A DNA stretch of 64,000 bases from an uncultured Bacteroides sp. (GTDB lineage Bacteria; Bacteroidota; Bacteroidia; Bacteroidales; Bacteroidaceae). This document shows, piece by piece, positions 9,839 to 19,000 of this stretch. Made by a program: the position numbers and the translations under genes. The stretch's first letter is position 1; each line of letters opens with the position of its first letter. The notes beneath the pieces were generated by a model. The model saw only the letters and a list, made by a program, of their open reading frames with translations, did no database searches and was not told where the DNA came from. Location of the stretch: the NCBI RefSeq assembly GCF_963677945.1, contig NZ_OY782578.1, forward strand, positions 3,377,258 to 3,441,257, read 5' to 3'.

Positions 9839-11566
9839 ATGAAAGAAAGAAAAAATAATAATTCAAGTTTGTTTGCCTTACTTAAACCTTATGCAAAGAT
9901 GAACGGCATGATGCTGGCATTTGCATTGTTGAGTAATGTAATCAATCTGATCCTCCCTAAAATCATATCTAAAACTATTGACGGACTATCAAAAGGAGAA
10001 ATTGATTTCAAGCTGATGGCCATTCTGTTTTTGGGAGCTTCATTCTTAATAAGTATATTTACATTATTACAAAATGTGGTACAAACGTACACGGCAGAAA
10101 AGGTAGCCCAAGATACCCGCAGTAAATTATCGGACAAGATTTTGCGACAAAGCTTTGCATACATACAGCAAGCAAACCCGTCAAAACTACTAACAAATCT
10201 AACTTCAGATATAGATTCCGTGAAGCAGTTTGTTTCACAGGCGGTAGTTTCTATTATCTCATCCATATTTGTAATTATAGGAGTTATTATACTGCTATTC
10301 AGCATTAACTGGCAGCTTACTACAGTCATTCTTATAATTATTCCGGCAATTTCGGGTGCATTTTACTTCACCATGCGAAAGGCTAAGCCTAAGTTTAAAA
10401 AGAGCCGGGAAGCTATTGACAACCTGAATCTGGTTATCAATGAAAGTATTCTTGGGTCAATGCTTATACGTATAATGAATGCGCAACAAAAGGAATACAA
10501 CAAGTTTATCAATTCCAATATCGAAGCCCGGAATATCGGACTTTCTATTGTGGCACTCTTCTCCACCCTGATTCCGATAATATCATTTATTGCAGATGCA
10601 TCCATACTTATAACAGTATTGCTGGGAGGTCATTTTGTAATAAGCGATAGTATGACTCTGGGAGATTTTGCTGCATTCAATAGTTATCTGTCTATTCTGT
10701 TTTTTCCGATTATGGTGATAGGATTTATGAGTAATATTATTTCTCAGGCCAGTGTTTCATATAAGAGAGTTAAAGATGTGCTCGAAGCTCCGGAAACAGT
10801 TGAAGAAGGTAAAATCACTGGTGAAATAACCGGAAATATTGAAGTAGACAATGTTTCTGTTATCTATAACGGTAAACCAGCATTGAAAGATATTTCATTC
10901 TCTGTCAATGCAGGTAGTCGCATAGCTGTTATCGGACCTACGGCTGCAGGTAAAAGTCAGTTGTTATATGCATTAACCGGACTAATTACACCTAACTTCG
11001 GAACAATCAGGTTTGACGGCAACGAGGTTAACCAATACAATGCGGAAACGTTTCACAGTCAGGTAGGATTTGTTTTTCAGGATAGTATCATTTTTAATGT
11101 GAGTATTCGTGAAAATATAGCTTTCAGCAATCAGGTTACAGAAGAATCTCTTGAGAAAGCCATTGATACTGCCGAACTGAGAGACTTTGTAAATAATCTC
11201 CCAAATAAACTTGAAACAATGGCCAGCGAACGGGGAACCAGTCTTTCCGGTGGACAAAAGCAGCGAATTATGCTGGCTCGTGCATTGGCTCTTAACCCCA
11301 AAGTGCTTCTTCTCGATGATTTTACTGCGAGAGTAGACAACAAAACCGAGAAGAAAATATTAAAGAACATTGAAGAAAATTATCCGGATATTACCCTTAT
11401 TTCTATCTCGCAGAAAGTTTCATCCATTAAAGATTTCGACCAGATAGTGCTTATCATGGAAGGTGAAATGATAGCGAAAGGCACTCACCAGGAACTAATA
11501 AATAATTGTACAGAGTATATTCAGATATATAATTCTCAGAAAAGTACCAGATTTTATGAACTATAA
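9839..11566 (+). CDS. ABC exporter half, permease-ATPase with degenerate NBD
   Basis: About 575 residues: an exporter-type transmembrane domain (six membrane helices, about 15-310) fused to an ATPase. Walker A is GPTAAGKS (from residue 366) and the signature LSGGQ (469-473) is intact. The Walker B catalytic Glu is replaced by Asp494 (LLLDDF), and the switch His by Gln525 (SISQKV). This is the known pattern of the degenerate subunit of heterodimeric exporters such as TM287/288. Its partner follows with an 11-base overlap. Substrate unknown: drug, lipid or peptide. ATG at 9839 is preferred to an upstream TTG lying in the -7 box. Confidence 0.92.
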   Translation: MKERKNNNSSLFALLKPYAKMNGMMLAFALLSNVINLILPKIISKTIDGLSKGEIDFKLMAILFLGASFLISIFTLLQNVVQTYTAEKVAQDTRSKLSDKILRQSFAYIQQANPSKLLTNLTSDIDSVKQFVSQAVVSIISSIFVIIGVIILLFSINWQLTTVILIIIPAISGAFYFTMRKAKPKFKKSREAIDNLNLVINESILGSMLIRIMNAQQKEYNKFINSNIEARNIGLSIVALFSTLIPIISFIADASILITVLLGGHFVISDSMTLGDFAAFNSYLSILFFPIMVIGFMSNIISQASVSYKRVKDVLEAPETVEEGKITGEITGNIEVDNVSVIYNGKPALKDISFSVNAGSRIAVIGPTAAGKSQLLYALTGLITPNFGTIRFDGNEVNQYNAETFHSQVGFVFQDSIIFNVSIRENIAFSNQVTEESLEKAIDTAELRDFVNNLPNKLETMASERGTSLSGGQKQRIMLARALALNPKVLLLDDFTARVDNKTEKKILKNIEENYPDITLISISQKVSSIKDFDQIVLIMEGEMIAKGTHQELINNCTEYIQIYNSQKSTRFYEL

Positions 11567-13310
11567 ATTATCACAGACAGAAGAACAGAAAAGTATAACC
11601 AAACTAAACTACAAGAAGTTCTGGGAATTACTGAAAGATGAGAAAAGAAGTCTCATTATCTGTACCATCAATATTCTTATAAATGCCGTACTGAATATGA
11701 TAGCTCCTTTTCTGATTGGTATTGCAGTTAATCAATACATGCAAACCAAGCAGTACAATGGTGTTCTGACTATTGCCTGCTACCTGCTTTTAATCTATCT
11801 GGGAGTATTGGCAACCGGAGCTATTCAAGGAAAAGTGATGGGTGGTGTGGGGCAAAGAATGCTTTTTAAAATCCGCAATCTTCTTTTCTGGAAACTGCAG
11901 GAACTGCCTGTCGATTTCTTCTATCAGAATAAATCGGGCGACTTGATTTCGAGAATAAACAATGATACAGATAAACTGAATCTGTTTTTCTCACAATCAC
12001 TTATTCAGTTTATGAATAGTGTATTCTTTATTGCAGGGGCAGCTACCGCTTTGCTATGCATTAACTTCAAACTGGGAGCCACAGCTCTGGCTCCGGCCAT
12101 CGTCTTATGGGGATTCACCAAAGCTTCTTCCAAATGGGTGAAAAAGAAGAATGAAAAAAGCATGAAAACAATGGGTGACCTCAGTGCCGAAGTTCAGGAG
12201 AACCTGACAAACTTTAAAGTTATCATAGCATTCAACAGACGCGATTACTTCAAACAGAAGTTCGACGAAAGTAATGAAAAGAATTATCAAGCTTCAGTAA
12301 AAGCCGGTCTGGCCAACAATGTATTCCTTCCAATATATAGTTTTTGCTCAAACGTGGGACAGTTTATTGTACTGGCGTTTGGTATTTACCTTATCACACA
12401 AGGAAGTTTCACCGTTGGATTCTTAATCAGTTTTCTAACTTATATAAATTACTTTTATGATCCATTGAGACGTATAGCCACTTTATGGACAAGCTTCCAG
12501 ATAGCTCTTGCTGCCTGGGATCGTATATCTCATATACTCTCCATGGAAAGTAATCTTCCGGTTATGGAGTGTAAAAAAACTGAAGATCCGTCCAATCTGC
12601 TATCGTTCAAAGATGTTACATTCAAATATCCCAACGGTAATGAAGTGCTAAAGCATATCAGTTTCAATCTTGAAGCAGGTAAAACATACGCATTTGTGGG
12701 ACCAACCGGTGGAGGAAAAACAACAACTGCTTCACTTATAGCCCGACTTTACGACCCAACAAAAGGAACTATTTTCTTTGAAGGAAAAGATATACGTTGC
12801 TATAAATCGGAAGAAAGAGCCCGAAATATTGGATTCATTCTGCAAGATCCATTCCTCTTCTCAGGAACAGTACTCGACAATATTATCTATGGCAATGATG
12901 AATTTAGCCAGCTATCAGAAAAAGGATCTATTCAGAAAATAGAAGAAGCCGGTCTGCACGAATTGATAGACAAATTTGATAACGGACTACAAACAACCAT
13001 TAAGCTGAACAGCGAGGATATTAGTTTAGGACAAAAGCAACTCATAGCCTTTATGAGAGCTGTGCTTCGCAAACCCAAACTGCTTATTTTAGATGAAGCC
13101 ACTGCAAACATTGATACTGTAAGCGAACAGTTGCTTGAAGATATTTTGCAACGATTACCAAGTAGCACTACAAAAGTGATCATCGCTCACCGACTGAATA
13201 CAATTGCAAACGCTGATGAGATTTACTTTGTAAATTCGGGAACTGTTGTAAAAGCCGGTTCACCGCAGGATGCTGTTAATCTGTTGCTTCATGGAAAACG
13301 AGAAAGTTAG
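11556..13310 (+). CDS. ABC exporter half, permease-ATPase with consensus NBD
   Basis: 584 residues: exporter-type transmembrane domain (about 35-325) plus ATPase. It has Walker A GPTGGGKT (from 382), Walker B LLILDE with catalytic Glu514, and switch His545 (IIAHRLNTI). Its signature is altered to ISLGQ (489-493) instead of LSGGQ. Together with the upstream subunit this gives one catalytic site (this Walker A/B with the partner's LSGGQ) and one degenerate site. It overlaps the upstream gene by 11 bases, so the pair is surely cotranslated as a heterodimer in the inner membrane. Confidence 0.93.
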   Translation: MNYKLSQTEEQKSITKLNYKKFWELLKDEKRSLIICTINILINAVLNMIAPFLIGIAVNQYMQTKQYNGVLTIACYLLLIYLGVLATGAIQGKVMGGVGQRMLFKIRNLLFWKLQELPVDFFYQNKSGDLISRINNDTDKLNLFFSQSLIQFMNSVFFIAGAATALLCINFKLGATALAPAIVLWGFTKASSKWVKKKNEKSMKTMGDLSAEVQENLTNFKVIIAFNRRDYFKQKFDESNEKNYQASVKAGLANNVFLPIYSFCSNVGQFIVLAFGIYLITQGSFTVGFLISFLTYINYFYDPLRRIATLWTSFQIALAAWDRISHILSMESNLPVMECKKTEDPSNLLSFKDVTFKYPNGNEVLKHISFNLEAGKTYAFVGPTGGGKTTTASLIARLYDPTKGTIFFEGKDIRCYKSEERARNIGFILQDPFLFSGTVLDNIIYGNDEFSQLSEKGSIQKIEEAGLHELIDKFDNGLQTTIKLNSEDISLGQKQLIAFMRAVLRKPKLLILDEATANIDTVSEQLLEDILQRLPSSTTKVIIAHRLNTIANADEIYFVNSGTVVKAGSPQDAVNLLLHGKRES

Positions 13311-13323
13311 AATGATATACTAT

Positions 13324-13806
13324 ATGGAATCAAGAATAGAACTTTTAGCAGAGAAGAAGCTGGTTGGTAAAAGGCTAAATATGACTTTATCAAAAGACCG
13401 GACTTTTGAATTGTGGCATAGCTTTATGCCTCACAGAAAAGAGATAAAAAACAGTGTCAATAAAGATTTATACTGTTTACAGGTATACGACAAGAACCTT
13501 GATTTTAAAGATTTCAATCCACAGAGTGAGTTCGAAAAGTGGGCAGCCATAGAAGTCACCGGCTTTAATGATATTCCGGATAATATGGAAACTTATACCC
13601 TAAAAGGCGGTCTTTATGCCGTTTTTATTCATAAAGGTGTTGCTAGTTCTTTCCCTAAAACGTTCCAATTCATATTCAATGAATGGTTACCTAAATCAGA
13701 ATATGAACTTGATAACAGAGAACATTTTGATTTGATGGGTGAGAAATACAAAAATGATGATCCTGAATCGGAAGAAGAAATTTGGGTACCAGTCAAATTG
13801 ATCTAA
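13324..13806 (+). CDS. GyrI-like / effector-binding domain protein
   Basis: About 160 residues, a free-standing SRPBCC-like effector-binding domain of the kind attached to AraC/MerR regulators such as Rob and BmrR. Visible features are the N-terminal RIELLAEKKLVGKRLNMTL, the central AAIEVTGFNDIP, the GGLYAVFIHKG strand and a C-terminal FDLMGEKY plus WVPVKL. Such proteins bind amphipathic or cationic small molecules. It starts 13 bases after the ABC exporter pair, so it is likely in the same operon and may bind the same compounds. ATG 13312 would add four residues; 13324 fits the family start better. Confidence 0.8.
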   Translation: MESRIELLAEKKLVGKRLNMTLSKDRTFELWHSFMPHRKEIKNSVNKDLYCLQVYDKNLDFKDFNPQSEFEKWAAIEVTGFNDIPDNMETYTLKGGLYAVFIHKGVASSFPKTFQFIFNEWLPKSEYELDNREHFDLMGEKYKNDDPESEEEIWVPVKLI

Positions 13807-14063
13807 CTTTTTTTGTAAAAAAGGGATTATTTATGAAAATCATATAAAAAACACAAGTTATAATCGTGAAAAATAGTCATATACAACTACTTAAGATTCG
13901 AAACAACTCATTATCTTCTTCTGATTTATACTCGTCCTATGTCTTTTTCGTAAAGGCGTTCGCTTAGAGGATAATTTTTTTAAGTAATTATTAAAAGCAC
14001 AAACAAAGAACCCTTTCAGAACAAAATATGCCCAAAAAACTTCTGCTCGAGGATATAAAAACT

Positions 14064-14489
14064 TTAATCACTATTTTCTAATTCCTCAATCGCTTTATTT
14101 ATAAATCCAACCTTATCTTTTTTCACCTCTATCAACATTGCTTTTATATCTTCCGGTATAGGAAAATATTTTTCAGACCACAAATCTATTTCAATCAGTA
14201 TGGGAAGTAGGTCAATCCCCTTTGGGGTTAACTTATATAATCCTTTCGCTTTGTTTTCCGGATCTTCTGATTTTTCAATAATCTTGTTTTCTTCCAACGT
14301 CTGTAATCTAGTAGCTAAAATATTGGTAGCTATTCCTTCCGATGATTTTAAGAAATCACTATATCTGCACTTTTTGGCAAACATTAAATCCCTGATAATC
14401 AACAGAGACCATTTATCTCCCCAAATATCAAGGGAACAACTAATTGGACAATCTGATCTTTTTTTAATCTTTTTCATAAAAACATTCAT
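14064..14489 (-). CDS. HxlR family winged-helix regulator
   Basis: About 141 residues. The family core CPISCSLDIWGDKWSLLIIRDL lies near the N-terminus, with the conserved Cys that can act as redox or electrophile sensor, followed by the wing ENKIIEKSED and LTPKGIDLLPIL. ATG 14477 is an equally good start; the TTG at 14501 lies inside the operator palindrome and is unlikely. It is divergent from four oxidoreductase genes, and two 15-19-bp palindromes lie in the shared promoter, so it very probably represses those genes and itself. The YodB/HypR-like electrophile response is a plausible model, inferred from context. Confidence 0.9.
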   Translation of the reverse strand: MNVFMKKIKKRSDCPISCSLDIWGDKWSLLIIRDLMFAKKCRYSDFLKSSEGIATNILATRLQTLEENKIIEKSEDPENKAKGLYKLTPKGIDLLPILIEIDLWSEKYFPIPEDIKAMLIEVKKDKVGFINKAIEELENSD

Positions 14490-14492
14490 ATT

Positions 14493-14542
14493 AACTTGCA
14501 ATTTGCAAGTTCTTCACTATCTTTGCACTTGCAATTTGCAAG
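14493..14542. promoter_or_regulatory. Twin HxlR operator with -7 box between the copies
   Basis: Palindrome 1 is AACTTGCAATTTGCAAGTT at 14493-14511 (9-bp arms, central T). Palindrome 2 is CTTGCAATTTGCAAG at 14528-14542. Their centres are 33 bp apart, about three helical turns. Between them at 14518-14525 is TATCTTTG, a perfect TAnnTTTG -7 box reading toward the oxidoreductases, which puts copy 2 over the start of transcription. Outer arms CTTTGC/GCAAAG (14521-14526 and 14542-14547) extend copy 2. Binding would block both divergent promoters. Confidence 0.8.
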
Positions 14543-14587
14543 CAAAGGTACTAAATTATATTGTAATCACAAGAAAGGAATGAAAAA

Positions 14588-15778
14588 ATGAACAAGGTAT
14601 TTGAGCCAATTAAGTTGGCAGGAATAATATTTCCAAACAGAATTATCAGATCGGCAACCTATGAAGGAATGAGTGATGAGAGAGGCAACCCTACACCACA
14701 ATTGCTTAAAAAATACGAAGCATTAGCAAAAGGAGGTGTAGGTGGAATTATAACTGGCTTTATTGGAGTAAACCAGCAAGGAAAGAGTACAGGTTATAAT
14801 ATGTCTATGATAAATGAAGCCGAACATATTGATGCTTACAAGGGTTTAACTACAAAAATGCATGAGCTGGGAACTCCTATTATAGCACAACTTAATCATT
14901 GTGGTGGCCAGACAAAAGAAGAAGCTACTGGTATGCCGGTTATTGCACCTTCAAAAATAGCAGACTATAAGGCTAAAGAAATGACTAAAGCTGAGATCTT
15001 AGAAGTAATAGAAGCATTTGTTCAGGGAATAAAGAATGCAAAAGAGGCCGGTTTTGATGGTGTGCAAATTCATGTAGCACATGGATATTTACTTTCAGAA
15101 TTTGTATCGCCCAGAATGAACAAAAGAACAGATGAGTGGGGAGGAAGCACTGAAAATAGATTTAGAATTATTAAAACAATATTTGAAAAAGCCAGAAAGG
15201 AAGTAGGCGATTATCCAATGATTGTAAAAATGAATGGCTATGAAACATTAAAAAACGGACTGACAATTGAAGAATCTGTAAAGATAGCGAAACTATTAGA
15301 ACAGGCAGGATGCGATGGAATTGAAGTTTCTAATGGAACTGTAAAAGCCGGACTGGCAACAATGAGAGGACAGGTACCATGGGAACTTATGGTGGCACAA
15401 AATAACAAGTTGAATAAAATGCCCAAATTTGTAAAAGGAATTATCGGTGCTGTTGCAGAAAAAACATTTCCACAACCTCAACCCAAAAGCTTATATAATT
15501 TGGATGCAGCATTATCAATCAAGAAAGCTGTGAATATTCCTGTGATTGTTGTAGGCGGAATAACAAATTTAGATGAAATAGAAGACATTATTAATAATGA
15601 CAAATGTGATATGGTTTCCATGTCAAGGCCATTTATACTCGAATCGGATTTAGTTAATAAGTTCAAAGCCGGAAAGCAGACACAAGCAAAGTGTATTCAA
15701 TGCAATTTTTGCATTATCGGCTCGGAAAGTGGACCTCTCAGGTGTTATTATGGAAAGGTTCCGGCAAACAAGTCTTAG
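14588..15778 (+). CDS. NADH:flavin oxidoreductase / Old Yellow Enzyme family
   Basis: 396 residues, an FMN TIM barrel. Family marks are LAGIIFPNRIIRSATYEG at the start, IAQLNHCGGQ, the catalytic-pocket motif HVAHGYLLSEFVSPRMNKRTD with its GGS partner, and VVGGI near the phosphate site. A C-terminal Cys set, CIQCNFCI, resembles part of the iron-sulfur site of larger 2,4-dienoyl-CoA-reductase type members, but the extra Rossmann domains are absent. It is first in a four-gene rightward set divergent from HxlR. The likely role is NAD(P)H reduction of electrophilic alkenes or quinones; substrate unknown. Confidence 0.87.
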   Translation: MNKVFEPIKLAGIIFPNRIIRSATYEGMSDERGNPTPQLLKKYEALAKGGVGGIITGFIGVNQQGKSTGYNMSMINEAEHIDAYKGLTTKMHELGTPIIAQLNHCGGQTKEEATGMPVIAPSKIADYKAKEMTKAEILEVIEAFVQGIKNAKEAGFDGVQIHVAHGYLLSEFVSPRMNKRTDEWGGSTENRFRIIKTIFEKARKEVGDYPMIVKMNGYETLKNGLTIEESVKIAKLLEQAGCDGIEVSNGTVKAGLATMRGQVPWELMVAQNNKLNKMPKFVKGIIGAVAEKTFPQPQPKSLYNLDAALSIKKAVNIPVIVVGGITNLDEIEDIINNDKCDMVSMSRPFILESDLVNKFKAGKQTQAKCIQCNFCIIGSESGPLRCYYGKVPANKS

Positions 15779-15826
15779 CACTTACCGGATAATTATTTTT
15801 TTAAATCTTAATTTAAATAGAAAAAA

Positions 15827-16582
15827 ATGGAATTAAAAGGAAAAACAGTGCTAATTACAGGTGGCACAGCTGGTATCGGCCTGGAAGCAACAAAGCAATT
15901 TCTAGCAAACGGTGCAAAAGTTATAATAACTGGAAGGAATCAGGACAAACTGGATGCTGCAAAAAAAATGCATCCTACTGTTGTCGCAATAAAGAGTGAT
16001 GCAGCAAATGAAAGTGATGCACAATCGTTGTTTAACCAAATAAAGGAATTAGGAGGAATTGATATTCTCTATAATAATGCCGGTGTGGTAAGTCCTCCGC
16101 TAAATTTGGGAATTGCAAATGATAAACATATTGAAGGTGCTACATACGAAATGAATGTCAATTACCTCAGCATTATCCGGTTGAATAATCTTTTTATGGA
16201 GATGCTGAAGTCTAGAAAAGAAGGAGCAATCATTAATACAACCTCTATTTTGAGTTTAGTTCCTTCGGTGATTGAACCTACCTATTCGGCCTCCAAAGTA
16301 GCATTGCATTTTTATACTGAAACGCTTAGAAAACATTTGCAGATTTTAAAGAGCAACGTAAAAGTATTTGAATTGCTACCTCCTGTAGTTGCCACCGAGA
16401 TGACTGCTGATAGAGAAAACAAGAAAATGAGCCCGGAGAATTTGGTAAAAGAATTAATTTTGGGACTGAAGAAAGATAAATATATCATTCGGGTAGGCGA
16501 TTCAAAATTACTTTATTTCATTAACCGCCTTTCCCCTAAAATTGCTTTTGGCTTGGTAAATCAAAATAGAACTATAAGTTAA
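15827..16582 (+). CDS. Short-chain dehydrogenase/reductase (SDR)
   Basis: 251 residues, classical SDR Rossmann fold: cofactor motif TGGTAGIG near the N-terminus, NNAG (YNNAGVV), a Ser in TTSILSLVPS and the YSASK catalytic pair. The N-terminus resembles the DltE-like group. It sits 48 bases after the flavin oxidoreductase and 6 bases before the MDR enzyme. It is probably an NAD(P)H carbonyl reductase in the HxlR-controlled electrophile response; the substrate cannot be told from sequence. Confidence 0.88.
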   Translation: MELKGKTVLITGGTAGIGLEATKQFLANGAKVIITGRNQDKLDAAKKMHPTVVAIKSDAANESDAQSLFNQIKELGGIDILYNNAGVVSPPLNLGIANDKHIEGATYEMNVNYLSIIRLNNLFMEMLKSRKEGAIINTTSILSLVPSVIEPTYSASKVALHFYTETLRKHLQILKSNVKVFELLPPVVATEMTADRENKKMSPENLVKELILGLKKDKYIIRVGDSKLLYFINRLSPKIAFGLVNQNRTIS

Positions 16583-16588
16583 AATCAC

Positions 16589-17590
16589 ATGAAAGCATTT
16601 ATAATTAATCAGTACAGCAAACAAAGTGGTTTAAAATTAACCACGATGCCAGAACCGGTAGTTGAAAAAAATGATGTTTTGGTCCAGGTATATGCCGCAG
16701 GTGTTAATCTGTTGGATTCAAAAATAAAATCAGGAGAATTCAAACCTATTTTACCTTACAAAACTCCGTTTATAATTGGGCACGATGTGGCAGGAGTTGT
16801 AGTTAAAGTAGGCTCCCAAGTACAAAATTTTAAGGTCGGGGATGAAGTCTATGCACGGCCATCTGACTATAGAATTGGAACTTTCGCCGAATTTATTTCG
16901 ATAAACGAAAAGGATGTAGCAATTAAACCTCAAAAACTTTCAATGGAAGAAGCCGCTTCGATACCTTTGGTAGGCTTAACTGCCTGGCAAGCATTAATCG
17001 AAAAAGCAAATATTCAGAAAGGTCAGAAAGTTTTTATTCAAGCAGGCTCAGGTGGTGTTGGTACATTTGCCATTCAACTAGCGAAATATTTGGGTGCTAC
17101 CGTAGCCACCACAACCAGTGCTGCCAATTTTGATTTGGTCAAGAGCCTTGGTGCTGATATTGTTATTGATTATAAAAAAGATGATTTTGAAACAATACTT
17201 AAAAATTACGATGTTGTTTTGAATAGTCAGGACACAAAGACCTTAGAAAAGTCACTAAAAATATTAAAACCTGGAGGAAAAATTATATCCATTTCAGGAC
17301 CACCCGATCCTGATTTTGCCAAAGAAATCGGATTAAATTGGATGATGAAATTGATTATGTCTCTTTTGAGCTATAAAGTTCGAAATAAGGCAAAGCAGCA
17401 TCGCGTCAACTATTCTTTTCTTTTCATGAGAGCAAACGGAAATCAATTAAGTCAGATCACTTCACTTATTGATTCTGGAATTATACGTCCGGTTATGGAC
17501 AAAATATTTCCATTCGAAGCTACTAATGAGGCTTTGGCTTATGTGGAAACAGGGCGAGCAAAGGGAAAGGTAGTCGTCAAACTAAAATAA
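16589..17590 (+). CDS. NADP-dependent MDR oxidoreductase (quinone reductase-like)
   Basis: 333 residues of the zinc-free medium-chain dehydrogenase group. Marks are the N-terminal GroES-like domain with GHDVAGVVVKVG, the cofactor motif QAGSGGVGTFAIQLAK, and a late region PFEATNEALAYVETGRAKGKVVV. No structural or catalytic zinc Cys set is visible, which fits quinone oxidoreductase / reticulon-4-interacting type enzymes. It follows the SDR by 6 bases, so they are probably in one transcript. Likely reduces quinones or enones with NADPH. Confidence 0.88.
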   Translation: MKAFIINQYSKQSGLKLTTMPEPVVEKNDVLVQVYAAGVNLLDSKIKSGEFKPILPYKTPFIIGHDVAGVVVKVGSQVQNFKVGDEVYARPSDYRIGTFAEFISINEKDVAIKPQKLSMEEAASIPLVGLTAWQALIEKANIQKGQKVFIQAGSGGVGTFAIQLAKYLGATVATTTSAANFDLVKSLGADIVIDYKKDDFETILKNYDVVLNSQDTKTLEKSLKILKPGGKIISISGPPDPDFAKEIGLNWMMKLIMSLLSYKVRNKAKQHRVNYSFLFMRANGNQLSQITSLIDSGIIRPVMDKIFPFEATNEALAYVETGRAKGKVVVKLK

Positions 17591-17655
17591 TCTTATCAAA
17601 ACAGCATAAGATAAATAATCAACACCTATTTTGTTAATAAAATAATTAAAACACA

Positions 17656-18753
17656 ATGAATAAAGAAATATTATTTGAATCCTTTGATTTAAAAGGATTA
17701 CAGTTGAAAAATCGGGTTGTTATGGCCCCGATGACCCGTAGCCGTTCAGATAATCCCGGTAATGTAGCAACCGAATTGACAGCTCTATATTATAAGCAAC
17801 GGAGTTCAGCAGGTTTAATCATCACAGAAGGAACTTATGTTAGCCGTGATGCTGTTGGAGCTATTAATGTACCAGCCATTTATACGAACGAACAAGTTGA
17901 AGGCTGGAAATTGGTCACCAATGCAGTTCATCAGCAAGGTGGAAAAATTTTCGCCCAGTTATGGCACGTCGGTAGATTGTCTCACCCCGACTTACTCAAC
18001 GGAGAACTCCCGTTGGCACCTTCTGCTCTAAATCCAATGGCTCAGGTATTCACCCTAGAAGGTTTTAAAGATACAGTGAAAGCTCGCAAAATGACGTTAG
18101 AAGATATTCAAAAAACGATAAGCGACTTTAAGAATGCTGCCATAAACGCAATGAAAGCCGGATTCGATGGAGTAGAATTGCATGCAGCCAATGGTTATTT
18201 GTTTCACCAGTTTTTTAATCTATATTCAAATACACGTCAGGATCAGTACGGCGGTTCAATAGAAAACCGAGCCCGCATATTATTCGACATACTAGATGAA
18301 CTGCAAACCATAATGGATATTAAGCAGGTTGGAGTACGATTAAATCCTTCACTACATGGTATACAAGGAATGATGTTAGATGAAGAAAGTATTGCTGTAC
18401 ATAACTATATTGTTGATAAATTAAATGACTACGACTTGGCTTATTTGCATTTGACAGAGCCTTTCACCGATGTCTCCGGGAATCCTTTAGCCATTCAAGA
18501 AGTTGCTAAACATTTTCGCCCCATATATAAAGGCACGTTGATCATTAACCGAGGGTTTAACAAGGAAACTGCCAATAAAGTGCTGAATGACGGTGACGCC
18601 GATCTGGTAGCTTTTGGTGCTCCTTATATAGCCAATCCGGACTTGGTGGAACGTTTTAAAGTTGATGCTCCGCTCAATCAACCGGATTCATCTACTTTCT
18701 ACACTCCGGGTGAAAAAGGATATACCGATTATCCAAGCTTACCCGACAAGTAG
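17656..18753 (+). CDS. Alkene reductase, Old Yellow Enzyme family (NemA-like)
   Basis: 365 residues, an FMN TIM barrel closer to N-ethylmaleimide reductase and xenobiotic reductases than the OYE gene at the head of this cluster. Marks are LKNRVVMAPMTRSRSD, AQLWHVGRLSHP, the substrate-binding pair in ELHAANGYLFHQF, and FGAPYIANPDL with a C-terminal TPGEKGYTDYP. It probably reduces activated C=C bonds of electrophiles using NADPH. It is the last gene of the HxlR module, 65 bases after the MDR gene, and could also have its own promoter. No symbol is given because several paralogues share this name. Confidence 0.9.
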   Translation: MNKEILFESFDLKGLQLKNRVVMAPMTRSRSDNPGNVATELTALYYKQRSSAGLIITEGTYVSRDAVGAINVPAIYTNEQVEGWKLVTNAVHQQGGKIFAQLWHVGRLSHPDLLNGELPLAPSALNPMAQVFTLEGFKDTVKARKMTLEDIQKTISDFKNAAINAMKAGFDGVELHAANGYLFHQFFNLYSNTRQDQYGGSIENRARILFDILDELQTIMDIKQVGVRLNPSLHGIQGMMLDEESIAVHNYIVDKLNDYDLAYLHLTEPFTDVSGNPLAIQEVAKHFRPIYKGTLIINRGFNKETANKVLNDGDADLVAFGAPYIANPDLVERFKVDAPLNQPDSSTFYTPGEKGYTDYPSLPDK

Positions 18754-18946
18754 GTTTCTATTCTGTTTTGAGAATGTAGCAGGAAGACTGGTGCACAGCA
18801 TAACAGTAATAATAGTTTCAATGATTTTTGCATAGTATTATTGCATAATTATTTTTTGTGTAAATTCAGATAAAGTATACAATTGTCTCTATTTATTATC
18901 CATCTAATTTCTGTAATTATATAAAATAAATTCCGTACATTATTTT

Positions 18947-18987
18947 GTAATCGTAATGACCATTACGGTAATAGCCATTACGATTAC
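18947..18987. repeat. CATTAC/GTAATG inverted repeat in convergent gap
   Basis: Perfect 12-bp arms GTAATCGTAATG (18947-18958) and CATTACGATTAC (18976-18987) enclose further alternating CATTAC and GGTAAT units. No T-run follows on either strand, so it is not a classical intrinsic terminator, though it could still end both convergent transcripts or bind a protein. Confidence 0.6.
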
Positions 18988-19000
18988 TATCAAAAATCCA

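Noticed and set aside
14490-14501. TTG start for the HxlR gene at 14501
   Set aside because: It lies within operator palindrome 1, and the family start is reached at ATG 14489 or 14477.
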